In this document: one piece after another, positions 37,324-46,853 of the stretch
How positions within the stretch are numbered: the first letter of the stretch is position 1
Layout of the letters: the number at the start of each line of letters is the position of its first letter
Origin: an uncultured Alistipes sp.
GTDB taxonomy: Bacteria > Bacteroidota > Bacteroidia > Bacteroidales > Rikenellaceae
Direction: 5' to 3'
Length of the DNA stretch: 50,762 bases
Assembly (NCBI GenBank): GCA_944320665.1
Contig: CALUII010000008.1
Span: forward strand, 1 to 50,762
The notes under the pieces: generated by a model
The model's database searches: none
Seen by the model: only the letters and a program-made list of their open reading frames with translations
What the model was told of the DNA's origin: nothing
Translations under genes and position numbers: made by a program

Positions 37324-37372
37324 ATATTCCGTTTCAATCGTTGTCCCAACCTTCCGGACCGGGTGTTTTGGC

Positions 37373-37432
37373 GAGCGGCGCCACGGTCCGGCCTGTATGC
37401 ACCCGGCATACGGCCTCTTTCCGGCGCCGCTC
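37373..37432 (-). other. Nested inverted repeats between carB and pyrK
   Basis: The 139-bp gap (37324-37462) contains a perfect 10-bp inverted repeat, GAGCGGCGCC (37373-37382) with GGCGCCGCTC (37423-37432). Inside it is a second stem, GGCC-T-GTATGC with GCATAC-GGCC, closing the loop ACCCG with one bulged base. No T run follows on either strand, so it is not a standard terminator. It could affect RNA stability or processing within the operon. Confidence 0.55.
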
Positions 37433-37462
37433 TCCCCGTCACATCGTGGTATCTACGCCCAC

Positions 37463-40400
37463 CTACTCCGCGTCGATGGTCGAAACGCTGAAGGTGATCT
37501 CCTCCAGCACGTCGAGCAATACCTTCACGGTCTCGAGGGCCGTGAAGACCGTGACGTTGTTCTCGACTGCCGTGCGACGGATTTCGTATCCGTCCAGACG
37601 CGTGTTGTGCTGGTTGATGTCGATCGTATTGATCACGTAGCTGACGTGTCCCTGACGCAGCGCGTCGATGATCTCCGAGCTGCCCTCGCTCAGCTTGCGG
37701 CGCGTACGCGTACGGATGCCGTGACTGCGCAGGAACTCGGCCGTACCGGTCGTCGCCTCGATATTGAAACCGAGGTCGTAGAAACGGCGAACGAGCGGCA
37801 GGGCCGTCTGCTTGTCGGGATCGGCAATCGTCACGAAGATCGTACCGTAGTTGCAGACGTTCATACCCGTGGCCTGGAGCGCCTTGTAGAGCGCACGGGT
37901 CAACTTGTCGTCGTAACCGATCGCCTCGCCCGTCGATTTCATCTCGGGCGAGAGGTACGAATCCATGCCGCGGATCTTGGCGAACGAGAAGGCCGGAGCC
38001 TTCACATACCAGCGTTTCTTCTCACGGCCATATACCTCCGTAATGCCCTGCTCGCGCAGGCTCTTGCCCAGGATCACCTGCGTGGCGATGTGGGCCATCT
38101 GCACGCCGGTCGACTTCGACAGGAAGGGCACCGTACGCGACGAACGCGGGTTGACCTCGATCACATAGACCTCGTCGTCACCGGCCACGATGAACTGGAT
38201 GTTGTAGAGACCGACGATGCCGATCCGCAGACCCAGACGCACCGTGTAGTCGATGATCTTCTGCTTGGCCTTGTCGCTCACGCTGAAGGTCGGATAGACG
38301 CTGATCGAGTCGCCCGAGTGGATACCCGTACGCTCGACGTGCTCCATGATACCCGGGATGAAGACATCGCGGCCGTCGCAGATGGCGTCGACCTCGAGCT
38401 CCTTGCCCATGATGTAGCGGTCGACCAGCACGGGCGAATCCTCGTTCACCTCGACGGCCGTCTGCAGGTAGTGGCGCAGGCGCTCCTCGTTCGAGACGAT
38501 CTGCATGGCACGGCCGCCCAGCACGTAGCTCGGGCGCACCAGCACCGGATAACCGATGCGTGCCGCGGCACGCACACCGGCCTCAATGTCGGTCACGGCC
38601 TCGGCCTCGGGCTGCGGGATACCCAACTCCTCCATGATCTTCTCGAAGCAGCCGCGGTCCTCGGCGTTGCGGATCGCCTCGCAATCCGTGCCGATGATCC
38701 GCACGCCCAGTTCAGCCAGCGGCTCGGCCAGGTTGATGGCCGTCTGTCCGCCGAGCGAGACGACGATCGCCTCGGGCTGTTCGAGGTGGATGACGTTCAT
38801 CACATCCTCGACCGTCAGCGGCTCGAAGTAGAGCTTGTCGCTGGTCGTATAGTCGGTCGATACGGTCTCGGGGTTGTTGTTGATGATGATCGCCTCATAG
38901 CCCGCCTCGCGGATTGACCAGATGGCATGCACGGTCGAATAGTCGAACTCGACGCCCTGACCGATGCGGATCGGGCCCGAACCGAGCACCACGATCTTAC
39001 GCTTGGGGCTCACGATCGACTCGTTCTCCTGCTCGTAGGTCGAGTAGAAGTAGGGAACGTACGACGCGAACTCGCTGGCGCACGTATCGATCATCTTGTA
39101 GACGGGGAAGATCTGGTTCTGTTCGCGCAGACGATACATCTCGTGCTGCGACAGTCCCCACAGCATGCCGATGTACTTGTCGCTGAATCCCATGCGCTTC
39201 GCGTCGCGCAGCGTCTCGACGTCCATCGGATGCTCGCGCACCGTGCGCTCGAACTCGACGATGTTCTTGAACTTCTCGAGGAAGAAGAGGTCGATCTTCG
39301 TATTGTTGTAGATCAGCGAGAGGTCCGTACCCATGCGGATCAGTTGCGCGATGGCATAGAGGCGGTCGTCCGTACCGTCCTTGATGTAGAGCAGCAGCTG
39401 GTCCTCGGTCCAATCGTCGAACTTGCGGTGCCAGATGTGGCAGACGCCCGTCTCGAGCGAACGCACCGCCTTCAGGAGCGACTCCTCCATCGTACGGCCC
39501 ACGGCCATCACCTCACCCGTGGCTTTCATCTGCGTGCCGAGCTTGTTCGACGCGTCGCTGAACTTGTCGAAGGGGAAGCGGGCGATCTTCGTCACCACGT
39601 AGTCGAGCGTCGGCTCGAACGAGGCCGGCGTATTGGCGATGCGGATCTCGTCCAGACGCAGCCCCACGGCAATCTTCGCGCTCACGCGGGCGATCGGATA
39701 GCCGCTCGCCTTCGACGCCAGGGCCGACGAACGCGACACGCGCGGGTTGACCTCGATCAGGTAGTATTTGAACGACAGCGGGTCCAGTGCGAACTGCACG
39801 TTGCAGCCGCCCTCGATCTTCAGTGCGCGGATGATCTTCAGGGCCGAGTCACGCAGCATCTGGTACTCGCGGTTGGTGAGCGTCTGACTCGGAGCCACAA
39901 CGATCGAGTCTCCCGTATGGATGCCGACGGGGTCGATGTTCTCCATGTTGCAGATGGCGATGGCCGTATCGTTGCTGTCGCGGATCACCTCATATTCGAT
40001 CTCCTTGTAGCCCTTGATGCTCTTCTCGACGAGTACCTGGTGTACGGGCGAGAGAAAGAGCGCATTGCGCATGATCTCGCGGAACTCCGCCTCGTTGTCG
40101 GCAAAACCGCCGCCCGTGCCGCCCAGCGTGAAGGCCGGACGCAGCACTACGGGGTAGCCGATCCGCTCGGCCGCCGCCAGACCCTCCTCCATCGTGTTGG
40201 CAATCTCGGAGGGGAGCACCGGCTCGCCCAGCGACTGGCACAGCTCCTTGAAGAGTTCGCGGTCCTCGGCCCGCTCGATGCTGTCGAACGATGTACCGAG
40301 AATCTCGACCTGGCACTCCTTCAGAATGCCCTTCTTGGCCAGCTGCACCGCCAGATTGAGGCCCGTCTGTCCGCCCAGTCCCGGCACGATGGCATCGGGA

Positions 40401-40645
40401 CGCTCGTAACGGATGATCTTGGCCACGTACTCGAGCGTCAGCGGCTCCATGTAGACCTTGTCGGCGATGTGCGTGTCGGTCATGATCGTAGCGGGGTTCG
40501 AGTTCACGAGCACCACCTCGTAACCCTCCTCCTTGAGTGCGAGGCACGCCTGCGTGCCTGCATAGTCGAACTCGGCGGCCTGACCGATCACGATCGGGCC
40601 CGAGCCGATGACCATCACTTTGTTGATATCCGTTCTCTTAGGCAT
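37463..40645 (-). CDS. carB: Carbamoyl-phosphate synthase large subunit
   Basis: Makes carbamoyl phosphate from bicarbonate, ammonia delivered by CarA, and two ATP. 1060 residues with two homologous ATP-grasp halves (about 1-400 and 550-935) and a C-terminal regulatory MGS-like domain (about 940-1060). [20 protein letters not shown] and [19 protein letters not shown] (quoted in part as [15 protein letters not shown]) mark the start of each half. The C-terminal domain is where nucleotide effectors such as UMP bind in other bacteria. It starts inside the carA end (8-bp overlap) after a GGAGG sequence. Confidence 0.96.
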   Translation of the reverse strand: MPKRTDINKVMVIGSGPIVIGQAAEFDYAGTQACLALKEEGYEVVLVNSNPATIMTDTHIADKVYMEPLTLEYVAKIIRYERPDAIVPGLGGQTGLNLAVQLAKKGILKECQVEILGTSFDSIERAEDRELFKELCQSLGEPVLPSEIANTMEEGLAAAERIGYPVVLRPAFTLGGTGGGFADNEAEFREIMRNALFLSPVHQVLVEKSIKGYKEIEYEVIRDSNDTAIAICNMENIDPVGIHTGDSIVVAPSQTLTNREYQMLRDSALKIIRALKIEGGCNVQFALDPLSFKYYLIEVNPRVSRSSALASKASGYPIARVSAKIAVGLRLDEIRIANTPASFEPTLDYVVTKIARFPFDKFSDASNKLGTQMKATGEVMAVGRTMEESLLKAVRSLETGVCHIWHRKFDDWTEDQLLLYIKDGTDDRLYAIAQLIRMGTDLSLIYNNTKIDLFFLEKFKNIVEFERTVREHPMDVETLRDAKRMGFSDKYIGMLWGLSQHEMYRLREQNQIFPVYKMIDTCASEFASYVPYFYSTYEQENESIVSPKRKIVVLGSGPIRIGQGVEFDYSTVHAIWSIREAGYEAIIINNNPETVSTDYTTSDKLYFEPLTVEDVMNVIHLEQPEAIVVSLGGQTAINLAEPLAELGVRIIGTDCEAIRNAEDRGCFEKIMEELGIPQPEAEAVTDIEAGVRAAARIGYPVLVRPSYVLGGRAMQIVSNEERLRHYLQTAVEVNEDSPVLVDRYIMGKELEVDAICDGRDVFIPGIMEHVERTGIHSGDSISVYPTFSVSDKAKQKIIDYTVRLGLRIGIVGLYNIQFIVAGDDEVYVIEVNPRSSRTVPFLSKSTGVQMAHIATQVILGKSLREQGITEVYGREKKRWYVKAPAFSFAKIRGMDSYLSPEMKSTGEAIGYDDKLTRALYKALQATGMNVCNYGTIFVTIADPDKQTALPLVRRFYDLGFNIEATTGTAEFLRSHGIRTRTRRKLSEGSSEIIDALRQGHVSYVINTIDINQHNTRLDGYEIRRTAVENNVTVFTALETVKVLLDVLEEITFSVSTIDAE

Positions 40646-41729
40646 TTTTGTGCTCCTCCATCATTTTAATGAACTTGTCGAAAAGATAGGTACTGTCCTG
40701 CGGACCCGGGGCGCTCTCGGGGTGATACTGCACCGAAAAGACGCGGTCTTCCGGGCACTCCACCCCCTCGGCCGTCTGGTCGAGCAGATTGACATGCGTC
40801 AGACGCAGCGGCGTATCCTTCAGCGAGTCGATATCGACCGCATAGCTGTGGTTCTGGCTCGTGATCTCGATCTTGCCCGTCTCGAGACACTTCACGGGGT
40901 GGTTGCCGCCGCGGTGTCCGAACTTCATCTTGAAGGTGCGGGCGCCGTAGGCAAGCGAGATCATCTGGTGTCCGAGGCAGATGCCGAACATCGGCACCCG
41001 GCCGCGCAGTGCGCGGATCTTCTCGATCACGGGGGTCACATCCGACGGGTCGCCCGGACCGTTCGACAGGAAGACGCCGTCGGGACGGAACGCGAGCAGC
41101 TCTTCGACCGAGATGTCATACGGCACGACCGTCACGTTGCATCCCTTTTCGTTGAGTTTACGGATGATGTTGTATTTGATGCCGCAGTCGATCGCCACCA
41201 CATCGTAGCGGTGGTTGGCCGTACGCGAGAACCAGCGCTTGCGGCAGCTCACGCGCGACACCATGTCGTGCGGCAGCTCGTAGGCGCGGATGCGGGCCAT
41301 CGCCTCGTCGTGCGGCGTCGAGGCATCGGTGAGCATCACCTTCTGGCTGCCCTCGTCGCGGATGATGCGTACCAGGCGGCGCGTATCGACTCCCGAAATG
41401 GCCGGGATGCCGTGCTCCTCGAAGACCTCGTTGAGCGTCTTGGTGTAGCGGAAATTCGAGGGCGTGTCGTTGTACTCGCGCACGATCATGCCGCCGATGG
41501 TCGGGAATTTGGTTTCGTAATCCTCCTCGGCCGTACCGTAGTTGCCGATCAGCGGATAGGTCATCACCACCATCTGATCCGTGTAGGAGGGGTCCGACAG
41601 GATCTCCTGATACCCGACCATCGAGGTGTTGAAGACGATCTCGTCGATGACCTCGCGGTTGGCACCGAAGCCGTAACCGTAGAACTCTTCGCCGTTTTCG
41701 AGAACGATCTTTTTCGTGTAAGGTTTCAT
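40638..41729 (-). CDS. carA: Carbamoyl-phosphate synthase small (glutaminase) subunit
   Basis: Hydrolyses glutamine and channels ammonia to CarB. 363 residues from the ATG at 41729 ([10 protein letters not shown]). N-terminal CPS small-chain domain with [13 protein letters not shown]-terminal class I glutaminase with nucleophile Cys in FGICLGHQM and the His-Glu of [11 protein letters not shown]. Overlaps carB by 8 bp. The frame runs on upstream, but that part lies in the pyrC-carA gap and is not family-like. Confidence 0.96.
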   Translation of the reverse strand: MKPYTKKIVLENGEEFYGYGFGANREVIDEIVFNTSMVGYQEILSDPSYTDQMVVMTYPLIGNYGTAEEDYETKFPTIGGMIVREYNDTPSNFRYTKTLNEVFEEHGIPAISGVDTRRLVRIIRDEGSQKVMLTDASTPHDEAMARIRAYELPHDMVSRVSCRKRWFSRTANHRYDVVAIDCGIKYNIIRKLNEKGCNVTVVPYDISVEELLAFRPDGVFLSNGPGDPSDVTPVIEKIRALRGRVPMFGICLGHQMISLAYGARTFKMKFGHRGGNHPVKCLETGKIEITSQNHSYAVDIDSLKDTPLRLTHVNLLDQTAEGVECPEDRVFSVQYHPESAPGPQDSTYLFDKFIKMMEEHKNA

Positions 41730-41974
41730 ATATGTTTCAGCAGTGCGGGGCGCTCGCAGCCCCTCGTTTTTGATTTTTGGTTGCATGTGGTTGGTTCTTC
41801 GCCCCGGCCGGCGGGCATCCGCAGGGACCATTTCCGTTTCCGGCCGTTCCTCCACAATCGGGCGGCATCGCCTCAACGGCAGGCTCCGGACTTTCGGCCT
41901 TTTCGCCAGGCCGGCTGCCTCGCAGCATCGGGGGCATCCATCCCCGCAAGCCGTCCGGGCAGAGGGTCTGAGGG
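41730..41974 (-). other. 245-bp gap between pyrC and carA
   Basis: GC-rich stretch with no gene and no TAnnTTTG element on the - strand. A 5-bp GGGGC/GCCCC hairpin (41747-41751 with 41759-41763) followed by TCGTTTTTGATTTTT lies on the + strand, where no gene needs a terminator, so it is probably chance. carA is most simply read as part of the pyrC transcript. Confidence 0.4.
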
Positions 41975-43252
41975 TCAAAGGGTCAGAGCGTCGTCGCGAT
42001 AGGCCATGCGACCGCCGACGACCGTCAGCATCGTGCGTCCCTGCACCTTCCAGCCGGCAAAGGGCGTGGCACGCCCCTTCGAGAGGAAGGTATCGGGGTC
42101 TATTTCGTATTCGGCCCCGAGGTCGAAGACGGCGAAATCGGCCGCCTCACCCGGTTCGATCCGGCCTCCGCCCAACCCGAAGAGCTGACGCGGGCGTTCG
42201 GACATCAGTTCCATGAGCCGTGCAAACGGGATCGTGCCGCCGAGCACCAGGTAGCGGTACATCAGCGCAAAGGCACACTCGAGCCCCACAACACCCATGG
42301 CACTCGCGGCCAGTCCGCGAGCCTTCTCCTCGGCGGCATGGGGTGCATGGTCCGTCGCCAGCACGTCGATCGTGCCATCGGCGATTCCGGCCAGCAGTGC
42401 GGCGCGATCCTCGGCGCTGCGCAGCGGCGGGTTCATCTTGAAGCGGCCCTCCTCCTGCAGATCGGCATCGGTCAGCAGCAGGTAGTGCGGCGCCGTCTCG
42501 CAGCTCACGCGCAGCCCGCGGGCCTTGGCCGCACGGACCAGCTCGACGCTCTCGCGCGTCGAAATGTGGCATACATGATATTGGCAACCGGTCTTTTCGG
42601 CCAGCTCGATATCGCGTTTGACCTGAGCCCATTCGCTCTCGGAGCAGATGCCCCGGTGTCCGTGCGCACGGCAATATGCGCCGTCATGAATATACCCTCC
42701 ACGCAACAGGTCATCCACCTCACAATGGGCCACGATGGCCTTGCCGACCGCCGCAGCACGACGCATGGCCTCCTCCATGAGCTGCGCCGACTGCACGCCG
42801 CGCCCGTCGTCCGAGAAGGCGACCACCTCGGGAGCCAACGCCGCGAAATCGACCAGGTCGCCGCACCCCCGCTGTCCGACCGTAATCGAACCGTAGGGCA
42901 CGACACGCACCACGGCATCGCGCCGGATGGCATCGAGCTGCACGGCCAGGTGTTCAGGCGAGTCGGGCGCCGGCGAGAGATTGGGCATCGAGCAGACCGT
43001 CGTGTAACCGCCGTGTGCTGCAGCGGCCGTACCGGTGGCAATGGTCTCCTTGTAGGTAAATCCGGGCTCACGCAGATGGACATGCACGTCCACCAGACCA
43101 GGTACCAGATGCAACCCCTCGAGATCGACCACACGATCGCCCCCGACGGGCGTCTTGTCGTCCGTAAAACGGCCCTGCGCATCGACGGCCACGGTTTCGC
43201 GTACGAACCGTCCGTCGCGCCAGACTTCGGCATTCACATAGAGTGTCTTCAT
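41975..43252 (-). CDS. pyrC: Dihydroorotase
   Basis: Third step of UMP synthesis, cyclising carbamoyl aspartate. 425 residues, the long class I type rather than the short E. coli type. Metal ligands His57 and His59 lie in VDVHVHLREPGF; ATDHAPHAAEEKA carries the catalytic Asp and His, and YHVCHISTRES a further metal ligand. It is the first gene of the pyrimidine run, with a leader of about 170 nt containing a long-range stem, a short ORF and a terminator. Confidence 0.95.
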   Translation of the reverse strand: MKTLYVNAEVWRDGRFVRETVAVDAQGRFTDDKTPVGGDRVVDLEGLHLVPGLVDVHVHLREPGFTYKETIATGTAAAAHGGYTTVCSMPNLSPAPDSPEHLAVQLDAIRRDAVVRVVPYGSITVGQRGCGDLVDFAALAPEVVAFSDDGRGVQSAQLMEEAMRRAAAVGKAIVAHCEVDDLLRGGYIHDGAYCRAHGHRGICSESEWAQVKRDIELAEKTGCQYHVCHISTRESVELVRAAKARGLRVSCETAPHYLLLTDADLQEEGRFKMNPPLRSAEDRAALLAGIADGTIDVLATDHAPHAAEEKARGLAASAMGVVGLECAFALMYRYLVLGGTIPFARLMELMSERPRQLFGLGGGRIEPGEAADFAVFDLGAEYEIDPDTFLSKGRATPFAGWKVQGRTMLTVVGGRMAYRDDALTL

Positions 43253-43266
43253 GAGAGATACGGATC

Positions 43267-43297
43267 AAAAAAATAGGGCAACCGAAACAGTTACCCC
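43267..43297 (-). terminator. Intrinsic terminator in the pyrC leader (attenuator)
   Basis: On the - strand GGGGTAAC (43297-43290) pairs with GTTGCCCT (43282-43275) around the 7-nt loop TGTTTCG, followed after one base by seven T (43273-43267). It lies 14 nt before the pyrC ATG and downstream of the pyrC promoter, so it must be read through to express the operon. Confidence 0.75.
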
Positions 43298-43398
43298 ACA
43301 TAAACAATAATACCGAGACCCGTCGAGGAATGGAAACCCGACCAATAATCCTGCTGCCAGAAGTTCTGCGCCGATAAGTTGCGGGGTTCACGATTCAT
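43291..43398 (-). CDS. Putative 35-residue leader peptide upstream of pyrC
   Basis: Short ORF starting MNREPRNLSAQNF and ending IIVYVG, with its TAA (43293-43291) inside the 5' arm of the terminator hairpin. A ribosome close behind RNA polymerase would cover that arm and prevent the hairpin, as proposed for leader peptides in enterobacterial pyr operons. No Shine-Dalgarno sequence is seen upstream. It contains two Trp, three Gln and two Tyr codons but no strong run of one amino acid. It may be untranslated and the open frame a coincidence of an RNA element. Confidence 0.4.
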   Translation of the reverse strand: MNREPRNLSAQNFWQQDYWSGFHSSTGLGIIVYVG

Positions 43399-43425
43399 AG
43401 GTCTCAGTATCGCCATATTCGGCGA

Positions 43426-43459
43426 CAAAGATAGCACATTTTCGCGGGGCGTGCAAACC
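43426..43459 (-). promoter_or_regulatory. pyrC operon promoter
   Basis: On the - strand, TTTG at 43459-43456 and TATCTTTG at 43433-43426 with a 22-nt spacer, slightly longer than usual. The predicted start near 43422 gives a leader of about 170 nt. The remaining bases to the zupT -7 element (43460-43678) hold no gene and nothing else I recognise. Confidence 0.65.
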
Positions 43460-43678
43460 TTTGGACCGAAAAAAAAGCGCCCCTACATTTTACCATTTGC
43501 CCCCACACGTTTCACCCGGAGGAGGGCGAACGCCTCCTTGGGCGCGTCGTCCGACCGTTTTTCCGCCGCGACAGCACCCGGGTTGCGTCCGACGAGCCTC
43601 CGCGCCCACAAGCTGTGCCCGGGCCCTTCGTCGATGACATCCCCATTTTCAGGTATGGTGCGCCCGCAAAAAAAGCAC

Positions 43679-43686
43679 TATCTTTG
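43679..43686 (+). promoter_or_regulatory. -7 element TATCTTTG before zupT
   Basis: Perfect TAnnTTTG ending 33 nt before the zupT start. No convincing -33 TTTG is seen. Confidence 0.55.
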
Positions 43687-43719
43687 CACCGACGAACTTT
43701 TCCAAATCCCGCTGCACAC

Positions 43720-44523
43720 ATGGACCACACGCTGCTTCTTCCGCTGCTGCTGACACTCGGTGCCGGACTCGCCACCGGTATCGGCAGCGCCATTGCCTTC
43801 TTCGCACACCACACGAACAAACGGCTGCTCTCCTTCTCGCTCGGTCTCTCGGGCGGCGTGATGATCTACGTCTCGTTCGCCGAACTGTTGCGCGAATCGC
43901 AGGCGGCTCTCACGGCAGCCTGGGGCGAACGGCTCGGTTCGGGGATCTCGGTGGCGGCCTTTTTCGGCGGCATCCTCGTGATCGGGATAATCGACCGGCT
44001 GGTCCCCTCGTTCGAAAACCCGCACGAAGCCCGCCCCGTCGAGCAGATGGAGCACCATCCGCAGAAGAACCGACGGTTGATGCGCATGGGACTGTTGACG
44101 GCGCTGGCCATCGCGATCCACAACTTCCCGGAGGGCATCGCCACCTTCACCACCGCACTCGAAGACCAGACGCTCGGTATCGCCATCGCCGTGGCGGTTG
44201 CGATCCACAACATCCCGGAAGGCATCGCCGTCTCGATCCCCATCTACTACGCCACGGGTGACCGCTTCAAAGCCTTTCGTCTGTCGCTGCTCTCGGGACT
44301 GGCCGAACCGGTCGGTGCCCTGCTGGCGTGGCTTGTGCTGATGCCCTTCATGTCGGCAACGCTCATGGGGTGCGTTCTGGCCGGCGTGGCGGGGATCATG
44401 GTCTTCATCTCGATCGACGAACTGCTGCCTGCCGCACGCGAATACGGCGAAGCACACATCGCCATCTACGGCGTCGTAGCCGGCATGGCCGTGATGGCCG
44501 TCAGCCTCCTCATGCTGGGTTAA
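43720..44523 (+). CDS. zupT: ZIP-family metal transporter (ZupT-like)
   Basis: 267-residue inner-membrane transporter for zinc, iron or other divalent metals. Eight hydrophobic segments. The metal-site motifs HNFPEG and HNIPEG lie in the fourth and fifth helices ([28 protein letters not shown]). Between helices 3 and 4 is a short His/Glu-containing loop ([13 protein letters not shown]). The start at 43720 ([10 protein letters not shown]) fits the family and follows the -7 element; the frame is open upstream but that region is not coding-like. It converges on mutY, 50 bp away. Confidence 0.93.
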   Translation: MDHTLLLPLLLTLGAGLATGIGSAIAFFAHHTNKRLLSFSLGLSGGVMIYVSFAELLRESQAALTAAWGERLGSGISVAAFFGGILVIGIIDRLVPSFENPHEARPVEQMEHHPQKNRRLMRMGLLTALAIAIHNFPEGIATFTTALEDQTLGIAIAVAVAIHNIPEGIAVSIPIYYATGDRFKAFRLSLLSGLAEPVGALLAWLVLMPFMSATLMGCVLAGVAGIMVFISIDELLPAAREYGEAHIAIYGVVAGMAVMAVSLLMLG

Positions 44524-44573
44524 CACAGCCCCCCCCTGCCGCATCGGCCGACACGTCAGTCCGCGGGCTGATT

Positions 44574-45662
44574 TCACTCCCGCCAACGCCGCCGACCCGC
44601 CGTTCCGGCGGCGTATTGATCCAGATAGCTTTCAATCAGACGCGGCACGGCATAATCCCCCAGATCGGCTGCCGCGACATACAGCACGCCCTCCACACAA
44701 GGCCGTCCCTCCGTCACCACGATTTGGTGGAATGTGGCATGGATCTGCCGGTGCGACAACTTGTGTACGGGCCACGACAGCGACTTCAGCCGCTGCCACA
44801 CACACCCCTCCATCCACCGTCCGAACCGAGGATCGGAGACCAGGGCTGCGAAATCGGTTGCCCGGTCCGTCTCGATCATCGGAAATTCGTAGAGCCCGCG
44901 CCAGATATCGTCGCTTTCGCGACGGCACAGCCACGTACCTTCTCCCGTCGCGTCGAGCAGATGCAGGTAGTGGAACCATCGATCGCGCACGACGGCACGC
45001 CCCTGCTTTACGGGCCGGCAATCGACCGTCCCCGCCTCACGGGCACGGCATCGGTCCGAGAGCGGACACTCGCCACAACGCGGCGCCGCAGGCGTACAGA
45101 CCAACGCACCGAAATCCATGATGGCCTGATTGCAGGCCCCGGGTGCCGTGCGGTCGAGCAATTCGTCAGCCAGCCGGGCAAAGAGCCGCCGGCCGGCAGC
45201 GGTGTCGATCGGGGCATCCAGATCGTAGATCCGAGACAACACGCGGAAGACGTTCCCGTCGACCACGGCCATCGGCAGGTCGTAGGCTGCCGAGCAGATG
45301 GCCGCCGCCGTATAGTCGCCCACGCCGCGCAGCGACCGCACGTCGGCCGGATCGTGCGGAAACCGGCCCCCGAAGCATTCGACAATCTGGCGGGCAGCCG
45401 CGTGCAGGTTGCGCGCCCGGCTGTAGTATCCGAGCCCCTGCCAGAGCTTCAGCACCTCGTCCTGCGAGGCGGCCGCAAGCGACTGCACATCGGGGAAGCG
45501 GGCTGCAAAACGTTCGTAGTACTCCCACCCCTGCGCCACGCGCGTCTGTTGCAGAATTACCTCCGAAAGCCAGATCAGATAGGGATCGCGCGTACGTCGC
45601 CACGGCAGGTCGCGCCCACAACGGGCGTACCACGCAAGCAATATGGAAGAGAGTGAAGACAT
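44574..45662 (-). CDS. mutY: A/G-specific adenine glycosylase
   Basis: Removes adenine mispaired with 8-oxoguanine. 362 residues. Catalytic Glu34 in SEVILQQTRV, helix-hairpin-helix LRGVGDYTAAAI (111-122), catalytic Asp135 in VVDGNVFRV, and the [4Fe-4S] cysteines 189, 196, 199 and 205. The C-terminal domain (about 225-345) is the MutT-like 8-oxoG recognition part with GLYEFPMIE. A -7 element lies only 7 nt before the ATG. Confidence 0.95.
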   Translation of the reverse strand: MSSLSSILLAWYARCGRDLPWRRTRDPYLIWLSEVILQQTRVAQGWEYYERFAARFPDVQSLAAASQDEVLKLWQGLGYYSRARNLHAAARQIVECFGGRFPHDPADVRSLRGVGDYTAAAICSAAYDLPMAVVDGNVFRVLSRIYDLDAPIDTAAGRRLFARLADELLDRTAPGACNQAIMDFGALVCTPAAPRCGECPLSDRCRAREAGTVDCRPVKQGRAVVRDRWFHYLHLLDATGEGTWLCRRESDDIWRGLYEFPMIETDRATDFAALVSDPRFGRWMEGCVWQRLKSLSWPVHKLSHRQIHATFHQIVVTEGRPCVEGVLYVAAADLGDYAVPRLIESYLDQYAAGTAGRRRWRE

Positions 45663-45669
45663 CGTCCGA

Positions 45670-45677
45670 CAAAATTA
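45670..45677 (-). promoter_or_regulatory. -7 element TAATTTTG before mutY
   Basis: Matches TAnnTTTG on the - strand and ends 7 nt before the mutY ATG, so the mRNA would be leaderless or nearly so. The same 8 bases precede rpoN. Confidence 0.5.
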
Positions 45678-45763
45678 CGTGTTTCCATCCGATTTTTAGC
45701 GTTCGGGCCCCGGATTTGCTTTCTTTGTAAAAAAGTCAACCTTCAAACAAACACCGATCCGTC

Positions 45764-46054
45764 ATGAATCGCTACACACTCCAGCACAACGAGGCCGCAC
45801 AATACTACGCCTTCGATCTGGGTGACGACTCGCGCGCCGTCATCGAGTACGAACGCTGCGGCGATGTCTGCCACCTGACGCACACCTACGTTCCCGAATC
45901 ACATCAAGGCGAAGGTCTCGCCGCCGCACTGACCGAGGCCGTACTGAGCGACCTGCGCGACCGCGGGCTGCGCGTCGTACCCGAGTGCAGCTACGCCATC
46001 ACCTACATCCGGCGCCATCCCGAATGGGCGTCACTCGTCGCCGACGGGCAATAA
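45764..46054 (+). CDS. Small GNAT-family protein (NATD1/YjdJ-like)
   Basis: 96 residues, a minimal GNAT fold. LTHTYVPESHQGEGLAAALT gives the acetyl-CoA loop (HQGEGLA), and VVPECSYAITYIRRHPEW is the C-terminal signature of the COG2388 type. Function of this group is poorly known. A TTTCTTTG 36 nt upstream is one base from a -7 element. It converges on another GNAT gene; the 102-bp gap has only a weak CGGAA/TTCCG hairpin. Confidence 0.85.
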   Translation: MNRYTLQHNEAAQYYAFDLGDDSRAVIEYERCGDVCHLTHTYVPESHQGEGLAAALTEAVLSDLRDRGLRVVPECSYAITYIRRHPEWASLVADGQ

Positions 46055-46156
46055 TCCGCCTCGCCGAACGGCTCCGCACTGACACTGAGGTTGTCGGAAG
46101 CGAAGGTTCCGCGGCATGTGCCTCCACCCGGCCTCCAGGGCGGGAGAGGAAGAGAG

Positions 46157-46594
46157 TCAGCGCATCGGACGCATACAAAAGAGGTTCGTGTCGTAGACCT
46201 CGAAGCCTGCCTTGCGGTAGAGCCGGTGGGCCGCAAGCCGCGAAGGATTCGACGTGAGCATCACACAATCGACCCCGACGGCACGCGCCTCCTGCAGCGC
46301 CTCTTCGACGAGAGCCGCCCCCACGCCGCCGCCACGACAGGCCGCATCGACCACCACGTCCTCAATCCATGCTTTGCGGCCCGAGGGCACATCGTACCAC
46401 ACGAGCGACAACAGGCCAACCACCTCTCCCTCGGCCTCAGCCGCCAACAACACCGTCCGCGGAGCGGCCACCAGTTGTTCGAGCCGTTCGGCCGAGGGCG
46501 GGGTCAACGCAGCCGAAAGCTGGGGCATAAGCCGTTCGAAAGCCGCAACCAACCGGGCATCAACACCCGAAATACGATAAATTTTCTTCTGCAT
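46157..46594 (-). CDS. GNAT-family N-acetyltransferase
   Basis: 145 residues from the ATG at 46594 (MQKKIYRISG). The fold elements are in order: VGLLSLVWYDVPSG (strand 3-4), AWIEDVVVDAACRGGGVGAALV with the acetyl-CoA loop CRGGGVGAAL, and AAHRLYRKAGFEVYDTN at the end. Similar to small acetyltransferases acting on amino acids or peptides; the substrate is unknown. Confidence 0.88.
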   Translation of the reverse strand: MQKKIYRISGVDARLVAAFERLMPQLSAALTPPSAERLEQLVAAPRTVLLAAEAEGEVVGLLSLVWYDVPSGRKAWIEDVVVDAACRGGGVGAALVEEALQEARAVGVDCVMLTSNPSRLAAHRLYRKAGFEVYDTNLFCMRPMR

Positions 46595-46639
46595 AACAAC
46601 CCTGTGCGGTGCGGACCACAACGGCCACACCTCCACGGG

Positions 46640-46647
46640 CAAAGATA
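46640..46647 (-). promoter_or_regulatory. -7 element TATCTTTG before the GNAT gene
   Basis: Matches TAnnTTTG on the - strand, 45 nt before the start at 46594. No clear -33 element. Confidence 0.5.
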
Positions 46648-46810
46648 CGGAATATATTTTCTCATTCCGCGAATGCCCGTCCCTCACCTCCCATTCCGAA
46701 CGGAGATCCGACACGCCAGCCAACTCCCGGCTGCGACTTCAGGGCGCCACCTCCAACATCCGTGCATCTTTTTTCACCACCAACGGCCCCAGGTTCCGGA
46801 GAAATAACGT

Positions 46811-46818
46811 ACCTTTGT
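46811..46818 (+). promoter_or_regulatory. -7 element TACCTTTG before the AlkD-like gene
   Basis: Perfect TAnnTTTG, 35 nt before the start at 46854. The 259-bp gap between the divergent genes contains this and the element at 46640 and nothing else I recognise. Confidence 0.55.
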
Positions 46819-46853
46819 TCCCAACCCGAACCTCAGCCCAAACGTCACAGACC

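Larger units (their letters stand above)
43253..43422 (-). ncRNA. pyrC leader RNA with long-range stem and attenuator
   Basis: From the predicted start (near 43422) to the pyrC ATG. On the - strand GATACTGAGACC (43411-43400) can pair with GGTCTCGGTATT (43320-43309): 12 bp with two G-U pairs, enclosing 79 nt. A 35-codon ORF starts just after the 5' strand (43398). A U-rich stretch (TATTATTGTTTATG) comes next, then an intrinsic terminator and the pyrC start. This layout (closing stem, then terminator) fits either a metabolite-sensing RNA or translation-linked attenuation as in enterobacterial pyrBI. I do not recognise a known family. Confidence 0.55.

Noticed and set aside
41747..41775. Terminator on the + strand upstream of carA
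   Set aside because: The stem is only 5 bp and no + strand gene ends there; probably chance.
43434..43678. Small gene or RNA in the pyrC-zupT gap
   Set aside because: No open frame with a plausible start and no conserved RNA signature; only weak GGAGG/CCTCC and GGGGCG/CGCCCC pairings.
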